DNA of 10,058 nt from assembly GCA_017379255.1 (NCBI GenBank), contig JAFNWZ010000425.1:1-10058 (forward strand), written 5' to 3'. Below are positions 1 to 5,300 of the stretch, one piece after another. A program made the position numbers and the translations under genes. This stretch comes from Akkermansia sp. (lineage in GTDB: Bacteria > Verrucomicrobiota > Verrucomicrobiia > Verrucomicrobiales > Akkermansiaceae). How positions within the stretch are numbered: position 1 is the first letter of the stretch; the number at the start of each line of letters is the position of its first letter. The notes beneath the pieces were generated by a model. It searched no databases. It was given only the letters and a program-made list of their open reading frames with translations, and had not been told where the DNA came from.

Positions 1-597
1 CACCACACCGCGCATGATACCCAGCGGGTGGATAATGTTGTGACCCTCCACCATGCTCTGCGGAGTGTCCGGAGCGCCGAAGCAGAACACGTCCAGGTTG
101 GCAATGGGCTTAGCGCCCTTGCCGGCACCCAGAATATCGCGAATCACACCGCCCAGACCCGTGTTGGCACCGGCATAGGGCTCAATGGCGCTGGGGTGGT
201 TGTGGGTTTCTGCCTTAAGGCATACGGAAAGATTGTCGTCCAGCTTGATGAAGCCGGCGTTGTCCACGAAGCAGCTCAGCACAAAACCGGGCTTCTTGGC
301 CATGAGCTCCTTCGTGGTGCTCTGGATGAAGGTCTTGTACATGCTCTTAATCTCCTCCGTCTGGCCATCCACCGTGTGGTTGATGGTGGCGGCGAAGATG
401 CGGTGCTTGCAGTGCTCAGACCAGGTCTGGGCGATTACCTCGAGCTCCACATCCGTGGGGTCGCGGTCAATCTCGCAGAAAATCTGCTGCACCACCAGCA
501 TATCTTCGGTGGAGAGGGAAAGTTTCATGTTCTGGCTCAGCGCGGTCAGCTCGGCTTCGCTCAGGTTGCGGACAGGAATGGTACGATACGTTGCCAT
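1..597 (-). CDS. purL: Phosphoribosylformylglycinamidine synthase, PurL subunit (N-terminal part, runs off left edge)
   Basis: PurL catalyses the ATP- and glutamine-dependent conversion of FGAR to FGAM, the fourth step of de novo purine synthesis, in the cytosol. The 199 visible codons start at the ATG complementary to 595-597 and stay open to base 1. They show AQTWSEHCKHR (about residues 56-67, with the conserved His of the SEHC motif) and LKAETHNHPSAIEP (about 127-140, the Mg/ATP-binding Glu and His residues), followed by the Gly-rich GANTGLGGVIRDILGAG stretch (about 143-159). The RDPTDVELE lead-in before the SEHC motif is typical, as I remember, of the long (about 950-residue) PurL class that carries a duplicated PurS-like N-terminus. 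Here that portion is absent and a separate PurS-like gene lies just upstream. No clear Shine-Dalgarno sequence precedes the ATG; the upstream bases are A/T-rich repeat sequence. A PurQ glutaminase is not visible and would have to lie elsewhere. Confidence 0.96.
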   Translation of the reverse strand, partial: MATYRTIPVRNLSEAELTALSQNMKLSLSTEDMLVVQQIFCEIDRDPTDVELEVIAQTWSEHCKHRIFAATINHTVDGQTEEIKSMYKTFIQSTTKELMAKKPGFVLSCFVDNAGFIKLDDNLSVCLKAETHNHPSAIEPYAGANTGLGGVIRDILGAGKGAKPIANLDVFCFGAPDTPQSMVEGHNIIHPLGIMRGVV

Positions 598-608
598 AAT
601 TTTTTGAA

Positions 609-643
609 TTGACTATTGACGATTGACAAATGACGATTGAATT
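609..643. repeat. Degenerate 7-base tandem repeat, TTGACGA family
   Basis: Five units begin exactly seven bases apart at 609, 616, 623, 630 and 637 (TTGACTA, TTGACGA, TTGACAA, ATGACGA, TTGAATT). They occupy the gap between purL and the PurS-like gene, immediately upstream of the purL start. The same family occurs again at 2011-2042. The function is unknown. Such heptamer arrays are scattered in intergenic DNA of several bacterial groups; whether this host carries many copies cannot be seen here. Confidence 0.75.
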
Positions 644-648
644 TTTTT

Positions 649-680
649 AATTCGTAATTCGTAACTCGTACTTCGTACTT
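649..680. repeat. Degenerate 7-base tandem repeat, TTCGTAA family
   Basis: The core TCGTA recurs exactly every seven bases at 652, 659, 666 and 673, with flanking bases varying (AATTCGTAATTCGTAACTCG and on). It ends against the stop codon of the PurS-like gene (680-682). On the other strand it reads as TTACGAA units. It is a second repeat family beside the TTGACGA array, separated only by a T-rich stretch (641-648). Together the two fill nearly all of the 82-base gap between the PurS-like gene and purL. Confidence 0.75.
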
Positions 681-1129
681 CAGTTGATTTTCCAGGTGTG
701 GATGGCGGGGTTGCACACGTCCTTGCAGAAACGTGCCGAAAGCGCGGCGGCATCGCCCTGGCCGAACACATACACCTTCTGGGTGATGGTGAGCGCCGTG
801 ATGTTGAAGGGCAGTCCCTTGCGGCCGCGGTAATTGGTCAGGATGGCCTCCTTCTCCAGGTCGAGCGCACCCTTCTTGATGCCGTAGGAAATGCTGAAGA
901 GCTCGCCGCTCAGCGCGGGGGTGCCGTCCTCCTGCACTTTCTGGGAGATGGAATCCACCAGTACGCTGCGCATGTAAGCGGCGGCGGCTTCGAGATCGCC
1001 CTCGCACTCAATGGTGTACAGGCGGGTGTGATTGTAGGTCAGCTGGTCTGCAATCGGCGTGTAGAGCAGCTTGTTGGCGTCCGTGGCCGATTGGAACCGG
1101 CTGAATACTTCAAACGTCAGTGTTGCCAT
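680..1129 (-). CDS. Stand-alone tandem PurS-like protein, probable FGAM synthase accessory subunit
   Basis: This 149-residue protein has no signal peptide or membrane segment. Its length is about twice that of a normal PurS (about 80 residues), and it reads as two related halves. The first half (about 1-76) runs from LTFEVFSRF through RLYTIECEGDLEAAA. The second (about 77-149) runs from LFSISYGIKKGALD through ALTITQKVYVFG to the end, NPAIHTWKIN. The last segment resembles the NPVI-x-W ending seen in PurS-like regions fused to long PurL proteins. PurS bridges PurL and the glutaminase PurQ, so the likely role is assembly or ammonia transfer in FGAM synthase. The position directly upstream of purL supports this. 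The start at 1127-1129 is chosen because MATLTFEVF begins the first strand; an in-frame ATG at 1201 would add 24 low-complexity residues that lie over the terminator hairpin. The family assignment is by eye and should be treated as probable. Confidence 0.62.
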   Translation of the reverse strand: MATLTFEVFSRFQSATDANKLLYTPIADQLTYNHTRLYTIECEGDLEAAAAYMRSVLVDSISQKVQEDGTPALSGELFSISYGIKKGALDLEKEAILTNYRGRKGLPFNITALTITQKVYVFGQGDAAALSARFCKDVCNPAIHTWKIN

Positions 1130-1172
1130 ATGGGTTTGTTTTCTTGGGGTTTGCGCGGGCGCGCGGTAAGGT

Positions 1173-1209
1173 AAAAAGGCCACCGGCGGGCGCATTGCCA
1201 CCGGTGGCC
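1173..1209 (-). terminator. Intrinsic terminator after purC
   Basis: Reading the minus strand from 1209 down, GGCCACCGG (1209-1201) pairs perfectly with CCGGTGGCC (1186-1178) around a 14-base loop, and TTTTT follows at once (1177-1173). The hairpin begins 11 bases past the purC stop codon (1221-1223). It should end most purC transcripts and leave the PurS-like/purL pair dependent on read-through or on its own promoter. A second small GC-only inverted repeat (GCGCG/CGCGC, 1153-1164) lies between this terminator and the PurS-like start. I could not find a convincing promoter in that short gap. Confidence 0.8.
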
Positions 1210-1220
1210 GGATGGAAAAA

Positions 1221-1925
1221 TTACTTCTGCAGGCGGTCCAGCACGTCGGCGTAGGCTTCCATGAAGCCGCCGAGTCCCTGGCGGAAACGGTCCTTGTCCA
1301 TCTTCTTGCCGGTGGCTACGTCCCAGAGACGGCAGGTATCCGGAGAAATCTCGTCTGCCAGCACAATCTGGCTGGGGTCGCTGGCCAGGCGGCCGAACTC
1401 AATCTTGAAGTCGATGAGGCGCAGGTCGGCGGTCATGAAGAACTCCTTGAGCGTCTCATTGATGAGCAGGGCCATCTGCTTGATGGAGGCGCATTCCTCC
1501 TCGGTGGCGGCGCCCATCTCGCGGGCGTAGTCATCGTTGATGAAGGGGTCGTTGAGGGCGTCGTCCTTGTAGGAGAATTCCACGATGGGCTTCTTGAACT
1601 CCGTGCCCTCGGCCACGCCCATGCGCTTGGAGAACGAACCGGCAGCCACGTTGCGCACAATCACCTCCAGCGGCATAATGGAAACTCTCTTTACCAGCAG
1701 GTTGATGTCGTCCACATCGTCCACCAGGTGGGTCTTCACACCCTTTTCTTCCAGCATGCGGTAGATGATGAGGGTGATAGCCTTGTTAAAACGGCCCTTG
1801 TTCTCGAAGTCTTCCTTCTTCACACCATTGAATGCGGTGGCGGAGTCCTTGTACTCCATGCGCAGAACTTCCGGATTTTCCGTCGTGAACAGTCTCTTGG
1901 CTTTGCCTTCGTAAATAGGTTCCAT
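1221..1925 (-). CDS. purC: Phosphoribosylaminoimidazole-succinocarboxamide (SAICAR) synthetase
   Basis: PurC joins CAIR and aspartate using ATP to give SAICAR in de novo purine synthesis. The 234-residue length is normal for a single-domain bacterial PurC. Visible signatures are EPIYEGKAKRLF at the N-terminus (ATP-binding lobe), the family pattern IMPLEVIVRNVAAGS (about 83-97), LIDFKIEFG (about 170-178), and LADEISPDTCRLWD (about 189-202). The start at 1923-1925 (MEPIYEGKAK) is preferred because homologues begin at this point; an in-frame ATG at 1976 would add 17 residues and fall across the promoter -10. The gene is divergent from cas3 and is transcribed from its own promoter toward the PurS-like gene and purL, with a terminator directly behind it. 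Sampled GC content here is higher than in the cas genes. Confidence 0.97.
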   Translation of the reverse strand: MEPIYEGKAKRLFTTENPEVLRMEYKDSATAFNGVKKEDFENKGRFNKAITLIIYRMLEEKGVKTHLVDDVDDINLLVKRVSIMPLEVIVRNVAAGSFSKRMGVAEGTEFKKPIVEFSYKDDALNDPFINDDYAREMGAATEEECASIKQMALLINETLKEFFMTADLRLIDFKIEFGRLASDPSQIVLADEISPDTCRLWDVATGKKMDKDRFRQGLGGFMEAYADVLDRLQK

Positions 1926-1965
1926 GATTGTATGCGGGGGCTTTTCGGTTTCTCTCCCCGCGGAA

Positions 1966-1993
1966 AGTATACCCACCCATTCCCTAAAGTCAA
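1966..1993 (-). promoter_or_regulatory. Sigma70-type promoter for purC
   Basis: On the minus strand there is a TTGACT -35 box (1993-1988) and a TATACT -10 box (1971-1966) separated by 16 bases. Transcription would start near 1959, giving a leader of about 35 bases before the purC ATG at 1925. An inverted repeat GCGGGG/CCCCGC (1961-1956 with 1939-1934) spans the presumed start site and leader; it is too poorly placed to call an attenuator. No PurR-like operator was recognised. Confidence 0.75.
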
Positions 1994-2010
1994 GCCCTAA
2001 CTGAACCCAT

Positions 2011-2042
2011 TTGATTGACCATTGACGTATTGACGATTGACT
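2011..2042. repeat. Degenerate 7-base tandem repeat, TTGACGA family, second locus
   Basis: The core TTGAC occurs at 2015, 2022, 2030 and 2037 (steps 7, 8, 7), preceded by a TTGA at 2011. The units (TTGACCA, TTGACGTA, TTGACGA, TTGACTA) match those at 609-643. The array lies just upstream of the purC -35 box, on the side facing the cas operon. Confidence 0.72.
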
Positions 2043-2246
2043 ATCGGTTAATTTTACAGACTTCCTACCCCCGTCTACCTCCTTTTGGGCTTTGCTGCTG
2101 GCTGTCTGTCTTTCATGGTTGACCTCAACGGGGCATTATGGCAGGGCAAACGCATTTGAGTAGTGTCGTACGCTCTCAAGATTCGGATATCTGAAATTTG
2201 CATCGAATTTACACTGAAAGGATGCCGTGGGAAAGTAACAATGGAA

Positions 2247-2264
2247 CTTGACAATTTAGTCAAG
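2247..2264. promoter_or_regulatory. Inverted repeat overlapping the presumed cas promoter -35 (candidate operator)
   Basis: CTTGAC (2247-2252) and GTCAAG (2259-2264) form a perfect 6-base inverted repeat with a 6-base spacer. The -35-like hexamer TTGACA (2248-2253) is embedded in its left arm. This arrangement suits a dimeric repressor that would block polymerase, but no regulator gene is in the window, and a single 6-base inverted repeat could be chance. Confidence 0.4.
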
Positions 2265-2276
2265 GGGGCGTAATCT
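2248..2276 (+). promoter_or_regulatory. Candidate promoter of the cas operon
   Basis: A perfect -35 hexamer TTGACA (2248-2253) is followed after 17 bases by TAATCT (2271-2276), which matches only three positions of the -10 consensus. TATATT at 2277-2282 is a better hexamer but sits 23 bases away. A start near 2283 would leave a leader of about 20 bases. The stretch before the cas3 ATG (ACCAACATACCT) has no Shine-Dalgarno sequence, so cas3 translation must rely on other signals. Confidence 0.42.
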
Positions 2277-2305
2277 TATATTTAACGCTACCTACCAACA
2301 TACCT

Positions 2306-4570
2306 ATGAATACGCGATATATATATGCCCATACTCTGGATGGACGACCGAGCTGCGAGTGGGAGCCGCTGTATGGCCCCGGGAGTCATGCGGAGCGAAC
2401 CGCTGCGGAGATGGCGGCGTTCAGAATGCCTTTTTCAGAGGCGGTGTGTTCTTCTTTTAATGCGGGAAAATTGTTGAGACTGCTAGCTATATCGCATGAT
2501 ATGGGGAAGGCTTCCACTGATTTTCAGGCTTATCTGCAGCGTGGCGGTGGTGCTTCGGTAGACCACAAGACTGCGGCTGCGCAGTGGTGGTGTGAGCATT
2601 GTCCGGGGGTGGGTGGTTTGTTGGCATATGCCTGCCATGGTCACCATGGGGGGCTGGGGCAAGGTGCCCGCGTATTTGAACAAGTGAGGTCTGCATCGAT
2701 ATTGCCGGAGGTGGCTGCTGCCTTGCCGGAGGTGTTGCGAGAGAAGGTGGATAAATTGTCATTCCAAGCCGGGCAGGGAGGGGCAACTGATGATGAAAAG
2801 CGCTTTGCCCTGATGATGGCCGTCAGGATGTTTCATTCGTGCCTGGTGGATGCCGACTGGCTTGCAACCGAGGCATTTTGTGACCCGGAAAAGAGAGACC
2901 GCAGAATAGGTGCTACGCGCAAAAGTCTTTCCGTTTTGTCCGCAGAGCTTGAAGCGTATATTTCAGACAGGGAGCGGCACGCCTCTGGTAAAATAAATGA
3001 ATTGCGCAAGTTGATTCACAGCTTGTGTTATGAGGCTGCGCAAGAGCAGCCGGGTGTTTTTTCGTTGAATGTCCCGACTGGTGGCGGCAAGAGCCTTTCA
3101 TCGCTCAGCTTTGCGTTGAAACACGCCGAACTACACCGGAAGGAAAGGGTGATTTATGTAATTCCATACACCAGTATCATTGACCAAACGGCACGAGAGT
3201 TCCGGAGCCTGTTCGGAGAGGAACAGGTGGTGGAGCATCACAGCAATATTACTGAGGAGGTGGATTCTGAAGAGAATCGCTTTGCCACAGAAAATTGGGA
3301 TGCTCCCATCATCATTACGACGGCTGTGCAGTTCTTTGAAAGTCTGTTTGCCTGCAGTAATTCGCGATGCCGTAAAATACACAATATTGCTCATTCTGTC
3401 GTGGTATTTGACGAGGTGCAATCCTTGCCGTCAACACTGTTGCATCCCTGCCTTCTGGCCATGAAAACTTTGCAACGGGATTACGGTTGCACCATTCTTC
3501 TGTGCACAGCAACGCAGCCAGCACTGACCAACCACGATGGTTTTGATATCGGCTGGCCTGAGCATGAAGTCCGAAGCTTGCTTGGGAAGGAGCTGGAGCA
3601 GCGACTTGCCTGCGAAATGAAGCGCGTGGAGGTTGAATCGCTCGGCTCAATGTCGCAAGAGGCACTAGTTGAGCATTTCCTTACATCTGGTGTGGATTCT
3701 GCGCTCTTGATTGTCAATCTTACCAGCCAGGCTCAGCGTGTGTACGAACTGCTGCGGGAAAAGTCGGTACCGGGCTTGTATCATTTGTCTGCCAGAATGT
3801 GTCCGGCGCATCGCATGGCGGTTCTTGAAACGGTGCGGGAATGCCTGGCGGCCGGGGAACCCACGGTGCTGGTATCCACCCGGGTGGTGGAGGCCGGTGT
3901 GGATATTTCATTCCCGGTAGTTTATCGCGACAGTTGCGGGCTGGATTCTCTGGCACAGGCTGCCGGCCGTTGCAATCGGCATGGAGAACGCCCGCAGGGG
4001 AAAGTGTATAGTTTCTGTGCCTCTGACTATTCGTTGCCATCGAGCTTTGTTGATTTGCGGGATGGAGTATACGCGATGCAGAATACTCTAGCCATGCAGC
4101 AACCGGATGACCTGTTTGCACCACAGGTGGTGGAGGCATATTTCAGGCACTTTTATGCTAAACGGAAACAGGGCACCATGGATTGGGATAAAGCTGGTAT
4201 CGTGAAGGAATACATTCATGGATATTCGTACAAGGGATGGAATTTTCCTGAGATTGCCTGCAAGTTCCGTTTCATTGAGCAGGAGCAACGCTCCCTTGTA
4301 GTCCCCTTTGGGGATGATGCTGAGGGTATCCGCAGGGAATTGCTGGATATGGCATGTTGTAATCCTGTGCGAATGCCCGACCGGGCGTTGTACCGCCGCT
4401 TGCAGGCATATTCAGTATCTGTTTACAACGAAGAGTGGGCCCGTCTGATGCCTCATTGCGAATGCCTGCACCACAAGGCCGGTATCTGGATGCTGGCAGA
4501 TGCTGCATATTATGATGCGCGCTGCGGCTTGCTGAAGGAGTCCAATCTGATAACCGATTACGTTTTATAA
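2306..4570 (+). CDS. cas3: Type I-C CRISPR-associated helicase-nuclease Cas3 (HD plus SF2 helicase)
   Basis: Cas3 is recruited to the R-loop made by Cascade, nicks the displaced strand, and unwinds and degrades target DNA from 3' to 5'. The 754 residues hold both domains. The N-terminal HD nuclease shows SHAE (His28), the paired HD in ISHDMGK (His64-Asp65), DHKTAAAQ (His87), HGHHGG (111-116) and VDADW (181-185). The SF2 helicase shows Walker A PTGGGKS (257-263), the DEAH-type box VVFDEVQ (366-372), TATQP (401-405), STRVVEAGVDIS (524-535) and motif VI QAAGRCNRHGE (551-561). All expected catalytic residues appear present, so the protein should be active. It is the first gene of the operon, divergent from purC, and its stop is 12 bases before the cas5c start. 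Confidence 0.97.
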   Translation: MNTRYIYAHTLDGRPSCEWEPLYGPGSHAERTAAEMAAFRMPFSEAVCSSFNAGKLLRLLAISHDMGKASTDFQAYLQRGGGASVDHKTAAAQWWCEHCPGVGGLLAYACHGHHGGLGQGARVFEQVRSASILPEVAAALPEVLREKVDKLSFQAGQGGATDDEKRFALMMAVRMFHSCLVDADWLATEAFCDPEKRDRRIGATRKSLSVLSAELEAYISDRERHASGKINELRKLIHSLCYEAAQEQPGVFSLNVPTGGGKSLSSLSFALKHAELHRKERVIYVIPYTSIIDQTAREFRSLFGEEQVVEHHSNITEEVDSEENRFATENWDAPIIITTAVQFFESLFACSNSRCRKIHNIAHSVVVFDEVQSLPSTLLHPCLLAMKTLQRDYGCTILLCTATQPALTNHDGFDIGWPEHEVRSLLGKELEQRLACEMKRVEVESLGSMSQEALVEHFLTSGVDSALLIVNLTSQAQRVYELLREKSVPGLYHLSARMCPAHRMAVLETVRECLAAGEPTVLVSTRVVEAGVDISFPVVYRDSCGLDSLAQAAGRCNRHGERPQGKVYSFCASDYSLPSSFVDLRDGVYAMQNTLAMQQPDDLFAPQVVEAYFRHFYAKRKQGTMDWDKAGIVKEYIHGYSYKGWNFPEIACKFRFIEQEQRSLVVPFGDDAEGIRRELLDMACCNPVRMPDRALYRRLQAYSVSVYNEEWARLMPHCECLHHKAGIWMLADAAYYDARCGLLKESNLITDYVL

Positions 4571-4582
4571 TTACCTGAAGCT

Positions 4583-5296
4583 ATGTCATACGGAGTATCT
4601 TTACATGTATGGGGCGATTATGCCTGTTTTACACGCCCGGAGCTGAAAATCGAGCGTATGAGTTACGAGGTGATGACCCCATCTGCCGCCCGGGGAATTT
4701 TATCTGCCATATATTGGAAACCTGAGTTCCGCTGGGTGATTGATCGCATTCATGTGCTGAAGCCCATTCGCTTCATGCAGGTGCGCCGCAATGAATTGGG
4801 GGCAAAAATGGTGTGTCCGTCTGCTGCCGTGATGAGTGGCGAAAAGCCGGATTTCATCGGGCAGTTCATCGAAAAAGACCGCCAGCAGAGGGCCGCTACG
4901 ATTCTGCGAGATGTTTCGTACGTCATAGATGCCCATGTGGAAATATCGGAAGCAACACCCGGGGTGAACGATGTGGCCAAGCATCTGGAGATATTTAAGC
5001 GGAGGGTTTCCCGCGGACAGTGTTTTCATGCTCCTTGCCTGGGGAATCGGGAATTCCCTGCCTTTTTTGAATTGGTAGACGATGCGGGATCATTCCCGGT
5101 ATCTGAGTTGCCAGAAGAGCAGAAGAACCGCGCATTTGGGCTCATGTTGCATGACCTGGTGTATCGTGATGATAAAAAAGGGAAGATTATCTGTGCCCAC
5201 ACCGGAAGGAAGCAGACGGCAGAACCCCGTTTTTTCATGGCAGAACTCGTGGATGGTGTTCTGCATGTGCCATCACTTCAATCAACTTTAGCATGA
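4583..5296 (+). CDS. cas5c: Type I-C Cas5c (Cas5d), pre-crRNA endoribonuclease and Cascade subunit
   Basis: Type I-C systems lack Cas6, and Cas5c cuts the CRISPR transcript within each repeat and then stays on the 5' handle in Cascade. The 237 residues are the usual length. After the N-terminal ferredoxin-like strand (SLHVWGDYACFTRPE) comes the conserved segment TPSAARGILSAIYWKPEF (about 32-49), with Tyr44 at the position of the catalytic Tyr of Bacillus halodurans Cas5d. The next conserved block, AKHLEIFKRRVSRGQCFHAP, spans about 132-151, and its Lys133-His134 pair is the likely match to the other two catalytic residues. Then follows LGNREFPAFFELV (about 153-165). The residue matching is by motif, not by alignment. 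The gene lies 12 bases after cas3 and 4 bases before cas8c, and no cas6 is present in the window, which agrees with this role. Confidence 0.96.
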   Translation: MSYGVSLHVWGDYACFTRPELKIERMSYEVMTPSAARGILSAIYWKPEFRWVIDRIHVLKPIRFMQVRRNELGAKMVCPSAAVMSGEKPDFIGQFIEKDRQQRAATILRDVSYVIDAHVEISEATPGVNDVAKHLEIFKRRVSRGQCFHAPCLGNREFPAFFELVDDAGSFPVSELPEEQKNRAFGLMLHDLVYRDDKKGKIICAHTGRKQTAEPRFFMAELVDGVLHVPSLQSTLA

Positions 5297-5300
5297 AGTT

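Larger units (their letters stand above)
1926..2305. other. Divergent intergenic region between purC and cas3
   Basis: These 380 bases separate the purine genes from the cas operon. The left part holds the purC promoter (1966-1993) and the heptamer repeats (2011-2042). The right part holds the candidate cas promoter and inverted repeat (2247-2276). In between, about 2045-2245, I find no convincing gene. There are only small inverted repeats: GTTGA/TCAAC around two bases at 2118-2129, and a nearly perfect 14-base palindrome centred on GATATC at 2182-2195. A 62-codon minus-strand frame (2263-2075) crosses this stretch but has no recognisable content. Confidence 0.7.

Noticed and set aside
28..612. 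Long plus-strand frame opposite purL
   Set aside because: The minus strand encodes unmistakable PurL motifs over the same bases; the plus frame is its shadow. The long plus frame at 1212-2000 opposite purC is rejected for the same reason.
2075..2263. A 62-codon minus-strand reading frame in the purC-cas3 gap
   Set aside because: It has no recognisable motif, no clear ribosome-binding site, and covers the presumed regulatory DNA of the cas operon. Most likely chance.
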